Below, piece by piece: positions 41,660-54,388 of a stretch of 64,000 nt of DNA. The stretch's first letter is position 1. Each line of letters begins with the position of its first letter. The position numbers and the translations under genes are program-made. The notes beneath the pieces were generated by a model, which worked only from the letters and a program-made list of their open reading frames with translations, searched no databases and was not told the origin of the DNA. The stretch covers positions 195,214 to 259,213 of the forward strand of contig WTPW01000189.1 of the NCBI GenBank assembly GCA_009809945.1, written 5' to 3'. This DNA comes from Gigaspora margarita (lineage: Eukaryota; Glomeromycota; Glomeromycetes; Diversisporales; Gigasporaceae).

Positions 41660-42485
41660 TTCGATAAATGAGATAATCAATGTTTTAACGAGATTATGAA
41701 TTTTTATAAATATTGATTGCTAATTCTCTTTCTTTTATTTTATTTGAATGAAAAATTTGGTCAAACAATAACTATGAGTATTCAATAATTTCAACACAGG
41801 GTTACTCAGTTTTTGCTAAAAGGATAGCTACTATTTTTATACTTTTATTAAAGTGTTTTAGAAGTAATTTTTGAAGCGTAATACTTTTATTCTATTTCAA
41901 AGATTATATCTCAAAGAAGTTATTCGAAAAAAGCTTTTTGATAGTAACAAGAACAAGAAAAGTACAACAGGACGATTTATTATGGGCAAAATTAGAGATA
42001 AGTATCTTAACTACTTAGAGTCAACGCTTCTACTCTGATTTCGAAGGTTTTAACACTCTACTGAGCTATTCACTTTTTCTCTCTGTCTTTATTTTCCAAG
42101 TGCCAAAGGCACTTCTTTTATACTTTTACATCTTATTCAATTACAGGTTTTTAGTATAGCGAAAAATGATATTAAAGTAATAAAGGTCACTAAGGTGATA
42201 AATGACATTAATGCAACAAGTACAATTAATACAACAAATGTAACTTAGGTGATAAATGACATTAATGCAATTAATAGCATTTATCGAATTATTGGGATCA
42301 ATTGTCGCAAAGTAACTAAATAAGATATGGAGCGGGTAATTTGGGGCTTAGTTCAAAACTTAGATACTAATTGTCTTATTACCATAGTATAGCAAAAAGA
42401 CAATTATAATAACGAAGGCGGAAAAAAAAAATATAATAAAAAAATCAAAAAAATATATATATAGGTGGGTTTGACACCCTTCACA
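41660..42485 (-). repeat. LTR-like repeat, family 2, copy B
   Basis: Inverse of 34207-35215 without the MITE. Ends at 42485 (…acccttcaca). Confidence 0.65.
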
Positions 42486-42924
42486 ATGTCCATAATAACA
42501 TATGTTTCACTGATTTCCTTTTTATTCCTGTGCTTCTAACATCATTTTTAAACTTCTGAACCTTTTGCAATCCCTACTCACAAGTAATATCATTATTTTT
42601 AGTAAGAATTTCGCATTTACAAAATTTACAAATGTTCTTTTTTATCTTCTTATTTGTCATAATACTAATATCACCTTTTAATTTCGTAATTCACATCAAC
42701 ATTATCAACCACATACTACTACTATCAATTTGTTTAATATTTCTCCATACATTTTTTAGCTGTCCACCACCAACAAATTATTATGAAGTCCACAAGGTTC
42801 AATACAAATGATCATAGCCTAATACCATTAGCAAAATCGGTCAATATTCTATGTATAAAGAGTTCCTTATATTCATTCTTTTCAATTCTGCATTATCCAG
42901 AATAGGATCCTGAACAATCTATAT

Positions 42925-43125
42925 AATGTTATATTTAAAAAATCGCTAACGGAGGGCTGTTTTTTTAAAAAGGTTATATTTGAAAAGTAGGTATTGGGTA
43001 AAAAGGTTATATTTAAAAATGGATAATGGGCAAAATGAGTATATTTGAAAGAATGGTAACAGGATAATTTTTTCACATGTTATATTTGAAAAGTGGTAAT
43101 AGAAAAGGAGAGCGACAGGACCATT
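42925..43125. repeat. Minisatellite at the edge of the assembly gap
   Basis: Five or more imperfect copies of a motif like ggttatatttgaaaagtNggtaatNgg, about 35-45 bp apart, run up to the N block, which probably hides more copies. Confidence 0.6.
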
Positions 43126-43696
43126 NNNNNNNNNNNNNNNNNNNNNNNNNNNNNNNNNNNNNNNNNNNNNNNNNNNNNNNNNNNNNNNNNNNNNNNNNNN
43201 NNNNNNNNNNNNNNNNNNNNNNNNNNNNNNNNNNNNNNNNNNNNNNNNNNNNNNNNNNNNNNNNNNNNNNNNNNNNNNNNNNNNNNNNNNNNNNNNNNNN
43301 NNNNNNNNNNNNNNNNNNNNNNNNNNNNNNNNNNNNNNNNNNNNNNNNNNNNNNNNNNNNNNNNNNNNNNNNNNNNNNNNNNNNNNNNNNNNNNNNNNNN
43401 NNNNNNNNNNNNNNNNNNNNNNNNNNNNNNNNNNNNNNNNNNNNNNNNNNNNNNNNNNNNNNNNNNNNNNNNNNNNNNNNNNNNNNNNNNNNNNNNNNNN
43501 NNNNNNNNNNNNNNNNNNNNNNNNNNNNNNNNNNNNNNNNNNNNNNNNNNNNNNNNNNNNNNNNNNNNNNNNNNNNNNNNNNNNNNNNNNNNNNNNNNNN
43601 NNNNNNNNNNNNNNNNNNNNNNNNNNNNNNNNNNNNNNNNNNNNNNNNNNNNNNNNNNNNNNNNNNNNNNNNNNNNNNNNNNNNNNNNNNNNNNNN
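43126..43696. other. Assembly gap (571 N)
   Basis: Undetermined bases. Nothing can be said about content. Confidence 1.
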
Positions 43697-45283
43697 TTTT
43701 TTAGAGAGCGTCGGTTCGAAAAATTTTTTTTGAAAGCTTACATTTCGAAAATTGTGAACTGATACCAAAATTGGTACCTGATGTTTGAAATGTAGCTGAT
43801 ATATACCAAAGTAGAACTGCTAACAGAAAAAATTTTTACTATGATCCTCAAATATAACCTCACATAGATTATTCAGGGTCCTTCCAGAATTGTGTGTTCT
43901 ATTAGCACTTCTCATCTCAGCAGCACCAACCTTTCCAATTTCTTCAGCACAATTCATATTACAGATTTTCAGGAACAAGAGGATGCCTTATGTTCATACA
44001 TTCTAACTTCAACGTCATTGTGATAATAATTAACAAGATCATTTGTTCCATCAATATATATATATTTGCTAATTTTTTGATAATAAATAGATGCTCTATA
44101 TTCACCCTATTCAACAATTATTCTGTTTCAATAATAATAATCAAGATTTTTTGGTTCAATTCATCTTAGCCATTTATTTATTCAAATTTATTGGCCATTT
44201 ACCACAACACATTTCTCTTATTTCCATTTATTCATCTTTAGTGAGTATAAGAAACACATATTAATCATATTAATTTACATCATCTGTCTCATTAATTAAC
44301 CAATAGTGGCTCACTAGTACCTAAGTAATCTGTTCAAGTTCTTGATAATAGTGGTGTGATCCATTGATCAGCATTTGGATAACTGCATATTTTTGTGTAA
44401 TCTGTATCATCTGTACATATATTGCTAACTAACTACTCAAACTACAATAGTAGTTAAACTACTCAAACTATAATTATTTGTAGTTAACTACCAAACTATA
44501 GTTAATTGTAGTTAACTACTCAAACTATAGTTAATTGTAGTTAATTATTCAAGCTATAGTTAATGCTAACTACTCAAACTACAAATAATTATAGTTAACT
44601 ACAATTAATTATAGTTTGTATAGTTAATTGTAGTTAACTATTCAAACTATAGTTAATTGTAGTTAACTAACTACTCAAACTACAAATAATTATAGTTAAC
44701 TGTAAAAACTATAGCTATAGTTAACTATTAAAGCTATTCGGATTATAGTTAACTATGCAAACTATAATCTACTATTTTCTAATTGCGAATTGCAGTTCAA
44801 ATCTGTATGGATACAGATATCAATTTTGTTGAACTGTATTATATAGTTTACATCACTACCTAATCCGTATGATCCAAATCATATCACTAGTTCTTGCTAT
44901 ATCCATAAAATTGACACGAATATCTAATGTTATGCTTTTTGCTATCACTATATTTTATATAAAAAAAGGTAGAACAGGTCTTTGAAAAAAGCCAAGTAAA
45001 TACACCAATTATAATAAGTGGTTATCCTTAATTCAAATCATTACATTCATCAATAATTGAAAATTACTCAACTTAGGTATTATATTTAATCCATACTTAT
45101 ATCTAATATGAATCACTTTCCCATTTTGATAATACTAGTACCTGCTAAATTTTATAGATTACGACTAGGGACCGTATTATTTTACTGTCAATTACTTTAT
45201 AGAACACATTTCACCAACAATTATTTGCCAACAAGTTCATTTTACTGACAGTTCATTTCACCAAAGCTTATTTCACTGACAAG

Positions 45284-45512
45284 TAGTATTTAAAATTCAA
45301 ATTTGGTTTTATGTTCTCAAAAAGAACATTTTTAATTTTTTAATGTTCTTAGTAAAATTTTAATGTTCTTTATATAGAAAAATTAAAATTTTTTTAATAT
45401 TAAAAAAATTTTTTGAATGTTCTCAAATAGAGAACATATTTTAATAATTTATGTTCCCAAAAATTGTATAGTGTTCTTTGAGAATACTAAGAACATTGAA
45501 TTTTAAACACTG
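45284..45512. mobile_element. hAT-like MITE, 229 bp, copy 2
   Basis: Ends TAGTATTTAAAATTCAA / TTGAATTTTAAACACTG; duplication ctgacaag at 45276-45283 and 45513-45520. The paralogous sequence near 39165 (inverse strand) has a single ctgacaag, the empty site. Confidence 0.9.
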
Positions 45513-46528
45513 CTGACAAGTTTTTTTATAAAATATACTAACTTTAACCCTGAATTACATTGTTGGTGAAATAAGCTTTGATGAAATATACTGTTAGTAA
45601 AATTGAACTTGTCAGTGAAATGTGGTGTCTATGAAGTAATTGTCGATGAAATGTGGTGTCAATGAAATAATTGTTGGTGAAATGAATGCCACCCTATGAC
45701 TAGTAAATTGCAGAAAGATTAGTTAAAAAAAATTAATAATAAAAAAAAATAAACAACTTTTCTCTCTAATATACTACTCCATATTTACTATATTTAATCT
45801 TTTATTAATAATTAAGACTAATCAGAACTTTTAAATTTAGATTCGAACTTGATCAGATTTAATATCTAAACCTTATAACCTTAAATAACTCTGGACAGAT
45901 ATTTAAATAGACTTATATTAATAATTACATTATACACTGTTTACAATTAATTTAAAAAAAATAATAATAAGGCACTAAAGACATATGTCAAAGTTGGGCG
46001 ATTTTCACTAGTCCCAGTGTCAATGTTACTTATTTTTATTAATTTTTGTTTTGACAAGTTCGGGCATTATGGCCCTTCTAATGACAAATACTACATTGCC
46101 TTCATTTATTTTTATAATTTTGAGGGTAAATTGATTGTGTAGGTGGCGAAATTAATACCATAACATTACTTGGTCCTATCAAAAAATAAATTACACACAT
46201 AATTAATAAAATATCAGATAAATTCTTGATGAAATATTCATTATTGGACTATAAAACATTACCAGATTCTTCTGTATCCGATATGGACGTAGTTGATAAT
46301 TCATCGCTATCATTATCTTCACAATCTAGATTAATAACCACTTTAGTAATAAGCAGACATATCAAGCACAAAAGCATTTGCTATATTTATGTATTTCATT
46401 ACTTATATTCGCTATACAACCATAATATTAATACTGGTTTGGAGCATGCATTAGTATATGTAACAAATGAATTTAATGAATTTTTTGATTAGGCAACACA
46501 TGATATTTCAATAGGGAAAGCTACAGGT

Positions 46529-46902
46529 AGGGTGTCCTGAATTATGCGATGCGATGTTATGCGCATAATTGACCATTTTTTCACATTGAATTAATTGGGC
46601 AAAAAAAGGCATGCAAATCACATGTACATATTGTAATTGGTCAATGAGTGATTCAAAGTTGGTCGAAATAATTTTATAATAATGAACGAACTTAAAATAT
46701 GAAAAAGGTTGATGCAAAGTTTTTTTTGATCAATTTTTGAAACAATCCGAGAATAATAGTTATTAAAATTGCATAATCGAGTGCAACATTACCTATAAAT
46801 TATATAATTAACTGCATAAATTTAAATTTTTTGCATCTATCGCATAATTAGCCTTCATCGCATCGCATAATTTACCCTATCATATACATAATTCTGACAC
46901 CC
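46529..46902. mobile_element. Inverted-repeat element with ATGCGATGCGATG motifs
   Basis: Ends GGGTGTCCTGAATTATG and CATAATTCTGACACCC; inner arms aattatgcgatgcgatg and catcgcatcgcataatt are inverse. Confidence 0.7.
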
Positions 46903-47839
46903 ACATGACTTATAGGCACAACGCAGCCTGAGGTAGAGTTAGAGTTGTATATTTTAGTAATGCAGGTTATTGCTGTGTCCAGAAGCACGTGAAATGATAT
47001 GCCCGCAGCAATCTCCTATTTTAAGTTTCTTGATCAAAAAAAAGATAAATTTAAATAATAAAAGTTATAAGGATTAAAATTTATATCTTATACACTTACC
47101 TCCCGAATTCTTCATCTGCATTATCTGCGTTAATATCCTCTTTGTTTTTTTCTTTGCAAGTTTGACTATTATGGCTGCTTTGTTTGCATATCTTGCACTT
47201 GTAATTCGTTACTGTATTGGATTTTTCAAAAGCATTTGCAATTCTTTTTGATTTAGGACGACCTTTTGATTTTCTTTTATAGAATTTTGAATATCTAGCA
47301 TGCAACTGTTATTATTAGTACTATTGTTAAATCCATCAACACTAATGTTATTAATAATCTTCTGTGATATTTTTTTCTGAATTGATGAAAAAGCCCGAGA
47401 AGTTCATGATAAATATGTTCGTTGTTATCCTCAATTGCATTGGTTATTACTTTTCTCCCCAGTCCCCAAAGTTCACCAAACTTGCGCTTTTTGAAATAGC
47501 TTTAGATATTTCATTAGGCGATTGGCTTAAAGCGCAATTGGCAGATTCCTCAACTCAATTAGTGCTGAATTCATTATCCAAAAATTGTGCTAGCAAGATA
47601 CAAACTTTTGATGATGTTAAAATATTTGAAATGACTATGAATTCATTATTTGTTATATCGACCCGTCTTTGTACCAGCGCCTATTGACTAGACCGATATG
47701 AAATCTTGCAGTGGGAGTTAAAGTCATGATTTGATAAAAATGACAGCACAGATATCTATAAGAATTTTTGCATACAAGTACAAAGAAAAGTACCATTGCT
47801 TAAAAGATATACAAAATGAGAAGTTCCAGAATTTGATAA

Positions 47840-47988
47840 GGGCCATGTCATTAATCACCTGATTATTTTTTATCAGAGGCCTACCCCTCTCCCTCATCTT
47901 TAATATATATATAGTCAGGTTCTTATATATAATTTCAACTTTTTTACCCCCTCCCCCCTAAAAAATCACCTGATTTTTGTCACTTCCC
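47840..47988. mobile_element. PIF/Harbinger-like MITE, copy 2
   Basis: 149 bp, GGGCCATGTCATTAATCACC to …GTCACTTCCC, TAA on both sides. Lies in the FAR1/MULE pseudogene. Confidence 0.85.
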
Positions 47989-48823
47989 TAAATATATAAC
48001 TTCCCAGAATTCAAGAATTTATTAAAAAATCAGTTAGAAGCGATTTCAGTTGTATTTGTAGACAGTCAAACAAGTTATCAATACACTGTTCTGATTCATC
48101 AACTTCCAAAATAACTATTTAAAAGAATAATGATTAAAAAAAATAATTAGCATAGAGTTATTCATATTTCATATTATATGGGTTACTCCATATTCTACTA
48201 CACAAACTACCAGACAGGGTTGTTAACAGTAACTTTATCACTTGTAAGTTACTAGTAAGTTATAGTATGTTATTAATTGTGAGTTGAACTATAATAAATT
48301 AATCATTTTAGTATTAGTAATTGTGGCAAATATGGTAAGCAAAAACCTTGATTTGTAATATGAATCTTGATTTTGATACATACCGTAAGGTTACCAGAAA
48401 GTAATTAGATTACTTATTAATAAATTTAGTCCTTATATCATTAAATTCGATTATAAAAAAACTTAACCTCTTTAGAAAATATAACTTCAAGATCAACTTC
48501 CACAGCATGATAATAAAAACTCAAACTCATTTGCTCTTCCTGCTTTTTCATTATATTTGGCATTACAAATTCATTTAATTGCCATATTACTGGATTGAAA
48601 ATATTTTTTACTGCATTTTTTGGTCCTATTATGGAATGGTTTGCTTCTAATTTACGAATTTGCAGTAATTGATTTCTTCTTGGTACCTTTCTTCTAAAGC
48701 ATCAAATAGTTCACATAATGAAAGACTTGAACTTCCAAAAAGGCACTTTAATGTTGAGTTCTCACCCTCATTATGGGAAGTTGATTGTATACCAGCTGTG
48801 AAATATCTACTGGTAAATGCAGT

Positions 48824-49613
48824 TGTGAAGGTATCAAGTCACGCCAAATTTCTTTTTTATATTATTATTTTATACATCTATTTATAGTCATTATGTATAT
48901 TTAGTAAAAGTTAAAACAGCCCCCATATATATAGTACTGTAGCTTCTTAGTATAGTAAATAGAATTACCTGTTTGATTTGGTTTGACAAGTGCAGATCAT
49001 GAATTTTGGCTAGATCATGCATTTCGGCCAGATATGACTTTTTAGCACGAAATGGCATTTCAGCCTGATTATGTATTTCTGGCAGATCGTGCATTTCGGC
49101 ACTTTCTGACATTTCAGGCAGAAATACAGTGACAAAAACTAGTTTGAAAGTAGAATTAGCGCAATAATGTAAATGTATAAATACGATATCTCTTGTCTTT
49201 AGAGCAAGACAGCTTTTGTAGTTCCAGAAAGGAAGAACTCAAGTAGAGTTCATAATCTTCAAAATTAGAGTAGAAGTGTTATAGTTAGTAATTCCTTCCA
49301 ATAGATAAATAAACAAACTGTTATTATTATAAACTGATACTTTCCCAATATGTATTGAAGTATAAACCTGTGACCTCTTATTAGAGTCTCATGACATAAT
49401 CGTTAACCCGATTTGATCCTAGTTATTTGGACCAAGTGTTCTACGTCTTACCAAAACTATCTGAACCTTGAGACCCAGACCAAATCAACCACGCCTCTTT
49501 CTGCCTGCTAGTTCAAGGTTAAGGAGTCTTGAGTGGTAGTAGAGTTGATTTAGTTAGTGTTAGTAGTGTATTGTGATGACATTTACACAGAGGGTTCACT
49601 TTTGCCCCGCACA
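48824..49613 (+). repeat. 5' LTR (790 bp)
   Basis: Contains a short tandem repeat, gatcatgcatttcggccaga-like, at about 48990-49110. On the minus strand this reads as AEMHDL/AKIHDL units (48891-49112); the frame is a repeat by-product. Confidence 0.8.
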
Positions 49614-52600
49614 ATTTGGTGGTGACTATGAGATGAACTTTTTACCCACCCGAAGCAAGACTACGAGATCCAAATAAACCTGCCAACCCAAACCCGAATT
49701 AAAGCAAATATAGAAAGTTATGAAATGCCAAGAGAACACACGAAGAAAGGCCCCATGCCCTTATTGTAGAACAAGTGGACATAGTAAGGATATGTGTTTA
49801 TGTATAAGATATTGGAAGAAAATTGTGCTGCCCTATTCAAAACCTTGAATAAGTGAGAACTTGCCGAAGTCCAGGATTTAATCAATCAAGCATTCGGCAA
49901 CAACTATATTAACGATGTGCAACTCCCTGAGGCTCTGGAGTTATTAATAGAAATTTTAGAAGATTTCATGAACAAAGAAGTTGAAGTACCACTGATTATC
50001 TACCTATCTCCATATATTATGCTCTCATCAGAAACCAGTAATCTTGAATACAATTATACAAAAGGAGCCCAAGTTGAAAAGGTTGAAAATAAAGCATACG
50101 CTTACCAAAGAGCAGCATAGATGAATTATGCTGAATTCAAATGTAAGGATAGCATGAAGAAAGAAAGAAGAATGAAAAATGTACCTACAAGACCTAAAGA
50201 AATCATGAATAATGAAGCCCTAAAGGAAAATTATAAAGAAACATTAGTCAAAGATAATGGTCCAAGTTATAAAGAGGAGAACAAGATTCAAACTACATGA
50301 TCCCTGGATAGTGAAGTTCTAAACCATGCCTGCAAAATATGAACAAGAAAAGTTGCTGAATTTCGAAAGACTATTGTAAACTGAAGGAACCTACCAGAAT
50401 AAAACTTGCTAAAGTCCAAGAAGCACTGAATATTGGTGACGGTTACCATAATGGGATCGAAAAACTGGCATTAGAATTGAACCTAAGATTGGCAGAAGGT
50501 TTTGAGAAAGCCTATGAAACCTGGAGTAAGAATATAGATAAATTTAAGCAGATAATTAGTAGGCATGAAAAGGAAATACCAAAGAAAGAAAAATCACTTT
50601 GTCGTACTGACCAAAAAGAACCCAAATATGCATGCAAAACCACTCTAAATATGGGTGCCGAGTAGTGATTCTACCGAAATTAATTTTTGAAAAAGACCTA
50701 TTTCGTTTTCATTAAAAAAATTAAAATTTTTTATAAGGAAGAGCAAATAAAATTTATATAGATATGTTCCTTATAATTTTGTCTATTCAAAAAAAGTATC
50801 AAATAATTTCGTCTTTCAAGCAAAATAGGTCAAAAACAATTTCAGTTTCAAATTTTAATTTTGGGTTTTCAAACCTGAAATGCTTTCGTCCTTATATATA
50901 GTGCCGAGCCTAAAATCCATGAACCCAAAAATAGAACCTCTAATTTAATTAGGATAAACCCTAAAATGAAGAAAAAGAAGAATTGTTTAGAGATGCTTAA
51001 TAACAGTAGAGACACAACTAAAATTGTTGGAGATAAGACCCTTCGAAACTTATCCTGTCAATCAAACTCATGGATATTTGATTCTGGTGGGAGTATTTGC
51101 TTGGGTATCCAACTCTAAAAGAATTATCTGTGCATTATATATTCATATATAAAAAAAAAATTAGTACTGACAATTTATACTAATCGATGACCTCTATCGA
51201 ACAATACCTGACCTGTGATTTACATTTTTGGAGAACTATCAATTCTCATGTCTTTGGCACAAATTGACCTGTGACTTTTGTTGTAATCTCTGACCGCAGC
51301 CAACTGCTGTCAGAAGTTAGTTGGTCTTTCGATTGATATAGTAACTGAAACCTGAGAACCTGTGAAAGCCTGGAAGTTCAATCGGCAATCTGATTTCCAT
51401 TTTCCCGTGACATCATAAACAAAGTTCATGATTGGACCATTCTAACTTTGCCTCTAGAAGAAAATAGAAGAGTACTAATTAGTGAAGCGTTCATTCATTA
51501 TCAGAAATCTGCTGAAATGAGTAGTCCTCAAGGGATGTTTAAAGTTAGTATTATTTATTCCTGGCCACACCATTGAGCTATCGGCATACCGATCGATGTA
51601 GTAATCGAATTTACCTGAATCCTGAGGACCCATGGGACTGCGTAATCCATAAATACTGTAAAAAAAACCCCCCTATAAGAGTTTTGTTCGACCTGTGACG
51701 TCAATATTTAATCAGAATCTGGTGGCACATAATTCTGAATTGAGAAGCAGACTTGTATTCGAACCTACGAAAAGAAATTAGTATTAAATTGCCTAAATAA
51801 ATTTTTAAGAGATTGCATTAATAAGAAACGGGTACTTATCTGAGTCCAGCCTTGACTTCACAAAGCCTTAAACTCTAAAAGAACCCAAAAATAAAACTTC
51901 CAAACTGAAGATACTCCGAATATACCCTAAAGAGAAGAAGAAGATTGAATTAGAAACCGAAGAAGAAAAAAAAAAAAGGTGATGTTGATAGCACCGATAG
52001 AACATGTAATTAATGGCAATTGTTACTATTGCCAACAGTAATCTAGCTCTTCTGCTTCAACCTAAATCTAACCAAACCAAACTGAACGACCTATTGAAGA
52101 AGGCATGTTAGATTCGGCGAGTGAAAAAAAAGGTAAAGTTGATGGCGCCAATAGAACATGTAATTAATGGCAATTGTTACTATTGCCAACAGTAATCCAG
52201 CTCTTCCGCTTTAACCTAAATCTAACCAAACCAAACTGAACAACCTATCGAAGAAGGCGTATTAGATTCAGCGAGTGAAAAAAAAAATGAGCCAAAAATT
52301 TTACCTATAAAGAAATTAAAAAATAAATGGAAGCCAGGAACAAGTCAAGGCTTCAATTGTTGATACTTAAGGAGCCTGATTAGCAACCCGATTGTCCTTG
52401 TCCCATGACCCCGTGACTTCACATATCGATCGACAAGTTGATAACCAGACCTAACAATAGAATGAGGTTGGTTAGGGCAAGTTGTGGGCCCTATCTGTAA
52501 AAGAAAGCACTATCTACAAGAAGAAGCAAATTATTAAAGAAGCTATAAGCAGAATTAAGAGAAAGAGAGTAGATAAACCAAATCAATACCTACTAGAAAC

Positions 52601-53415
52601 CAAAACGGATCTGATAGTAGAGATAGGTTGGTCAGGATGAAATTGGGCAAGTAGAGGGGCCCTATTTACCCAAAGTATTTACCTGAAGTACTTAAATGAA
52701 GAACTTGATAATTCAACTGTGCTTGCAGTAACGAATACAAGGATAGGATAGGGCTAGGGTTCTATCTGTGAAAGCCAGTGCTACCCAACGAAATTATTAA
52801 TACAGAAGCCACATAAGTAAAAGGGATGGGAAAAAGGAAGGAAATGTCTACATTACCTGCTGGATAAGGGCTATGTCATTAATCATCTGATTATTTTTTA
52901 TCAGAGGCCTACCCCCTCCCTCTTCTTTAATATATATATAGTCAGGTTCTTATATATAATTTCAACTTTTTTACCCCCTCTCCCTCTAAAAAATCACCTA
53001 ATTTTTGTCACTCCTCTAAGACTCAGGAGAAGCCCTAGAAGAATATCAAAGTGTATCTCCGCATATATCGCAAAGACTCAAAAAGAGCCAGAAGTATATC
53101 TATGAAGATATCCACAAGAGTAGATACCATTATCAAGACAGAATTGGAGTCAAAAAGGATTACCACAAAGCATTTATTTATTATAGAAAATCTGCTAACA
53201 TCAGTAATGCTAATGGAACATTTATGACTGGCAATTGTTACTATAAAAAAGATAATCGACAGAAGTCTAAAGAAAACTACTAAACCTCCGAAATCTGATG
53301 GTAAATCCAATCCAGTTTAGTAGTTGGTGGCCTAGCATAGTCAAAAAAAATTGTTAGAAGATTTTTTTTATTCCTTAGTTTTTTTCGTGGAACTCGAAAA
53401 TCAAGTAGGGGAGAA
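49614..53415 (+). pseudogene. Decayed interior of the LTR element: CCHC knuckle and Sel1-like repeats
   Basis: About 49752-49797 encodes CPYCRTSGHSKDMC, a CCHC knuckle as in Gag. About 51060 reads SNSWIFDSGGSIC, reminiscent of a retroviral-type protease box (weak). Three places look like Sel1-like repeats: EAFIHYQKSAEMSSPQGMF (about 51497-51545), a duplicated GNCYY-type stretch (52000-52135 and 52136-52275, a tandem copy of about 135 bp), and DRIGVKKDYHKAFIYYRKSA followed by NANGTFMTGNCYY (about 53140-53250). No reverse transcriptase or integrase seen. 49917-50120 and 50477-50665 are short open frames without known domains. It may be a non-autonomous element that picked up host Sel1 sequence (inference). 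Confidence 0.55.
52868..53016. mobile_element. PIF/Harbinger-like MITE, copy 3
   Basis: 149 bp, GGGCTATGTCATTAATCATC to …GTCACTCCTC, TAA on both sides. Nested in the LTR element. Confidence 0.85.
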
Positions 53416-54388
53416 TGTGAAGGTGTCAAGTCATGCTGATTTTCTTTTTTATATTATTATTCTATCTGATTATTATTTTTATACATCTATTTATAGTCAA
53501 TATGTATATTTAGTAAGAGTTAATACAGCCACCATATATATAGTACTATAGCTCTTAGTATAGTAAATAGAATTACCTGTTTGATCTGGTTTGACAAGTG
53601 CAGATCATGAATTTTGGCCAGATCATGCATTTCAGCCAGATATGACTTTTTGGCACGAAATGGCATTTTGGCCAGATCATGCATTTCTGGCAGATCGTGC
53701 ATTTTGGCACTTTCTGACATTTCAGGCAGAAATGCAATGACGGAAACCAGTTTGAAAGTAGAATTAGTGCAATAATGTAAATGTATAAATACGATATCTC
53801 TTGTCTTTAGAGCAAGACAGCTTTTGTAGTTCCAGAAAGGAAGAACTCAAGTAGATTTCATAACCTTCAAAATTAGAGTAGAAGTGTTATAGTTAGTAAT
53901 TCCTCCCAATAGATAAATAAACAAACTGTTATTATTATAAGGGGTGTGCCATTTATTACGTAATATTTTTTACTTAGTAGCCACTCTTATCCATGTATAG
54001 TGTGATCACTTTATCTATTTAAGATTGCTTATGATCATATATAGATGTGATAACCACCTCTGACCATGTATCCATAGTAAAAATTACATAATAAATGGCA
54101 TGCCCCTAAACTGATACTTTCCTGATACGTATTGAAGTATAAACCTGTAATCTCTTATTAGAGTCTTGTGATATAATCGTTACCGATTCGACTCTAGTTA
54201 TTCAGACCAAGTGTTCTACACCTTACCAAGACTATCCGAACCTTGAGACCTGGACCAAATCAACCATGCCTCTTTCTGCCTACCAGTTCAAGGTTAAGGA
54301 GTCTTGAGTGGTAGTAGAGTTGATTTAGTTAGTGTTAGTAGTGTATTGTGGTGACATTTACATAGAGGGTTTACTTTTGCTGCTCACA
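53416..54388 (+). repeat. 3' LTR (973 bp including a MITE)
   Basis: Same as the 5' LTR apart from point changes, an altered number of the gatcatgcatttNgg repeats (53590-53715) and the insertion of a 166-bp MITE. Confidence 0.82.
53941..54106. mobile_element. PIF/Harbinger-like MITE in the 3' LTR, with empty site in the 5' LTR
   Basis: Ends GGGGTGTGCCATTTATTACG and inverse; TAA at 53938-53940 and 54107-54109. The 5' LTR reads ttattataaactg with one TAA. Confidence 0.9.

Larger units (their letters stand above)
42486..45965 (-). repeat. Repeat family X, copy B (inverse), with an assembly gap
   Basis: Inverse of copy A (42486-44890) and of copy C (about 44330-45965). Order on the minus strand: TGTCAGTGAAATG-rich block (45.0-45.97 kb), AACTATAGTTAATTGTAG tandem repeats (44.41-44.80 kb), Sel1-like remnants (around 43.9-44.1 kb), then LTR family 2. 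Contains the 571-base run of N (43126-43696); open frames across it are artefacts. Confidence 0.65.
46249..48823 (-). pseudogene. FAR1/MULE transposase, 3' half, copy 2
   Basis: Continues the gene across the LTR insertion: from 48823 down it reads TAFTSRYFTAGIQST, then SSSLSLCELFDALEERYQ and LEANHSIIGPKNAVKNI, all typical of the region after the DDE core in FAR1/MULE transposases. The frame at 47096-47305 gives KGRPKSKR and a CCHC knuckle CKICKQSSHNSQTC, the usual C-terminal end, closing at a GTAAGTG donor. A possible last exon is 46249-46325 (CEDNDSDELSTTSISDTEES then stop). Interrupted by a PIF-like MITE (47840-47988) and a foldback (about 46529-46902). Confidence 0.75.
48824..54388 (+). 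mobile_element. LTR retroelement (5.57 kb) inserted in the FAR1/MULE gene
   Basis: 5' LTR 48824-49613 and 3' LTR 53416-54388, both TGTGAAGG…CACA. A polypurine tract (agtaggggagaa) ends at 53415 just before the 3' LTR, setting plus-strand orientation. The interior has no intact gag-pol. The flanks (…cagt and acgtg…) join to give WTRTAFTSRYF in frame in the transposase gene, and no target duplication is visible, which is unusual for this class. LTRs are similar but not identical, so the insertion is not recent. Confidence 0.82.

Noticed and set aside
43073-43768. Open frames of over 200 codons spanning the N block on both strands
   Set aside because: They consist of undetermined bases.
47364-48887. 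Plus-strand frames at 47364-47687 and 48669-48887
   Set aside because: They are shadows of the minus-strand FAR1/MULE pseudogene.
51060-51105. Copia-type protease box (WIFDSGGSIC)
   Set aside because: Only one short match, without the flanking integrase or polymerase; noted in the LTR interior but not called as a gene.
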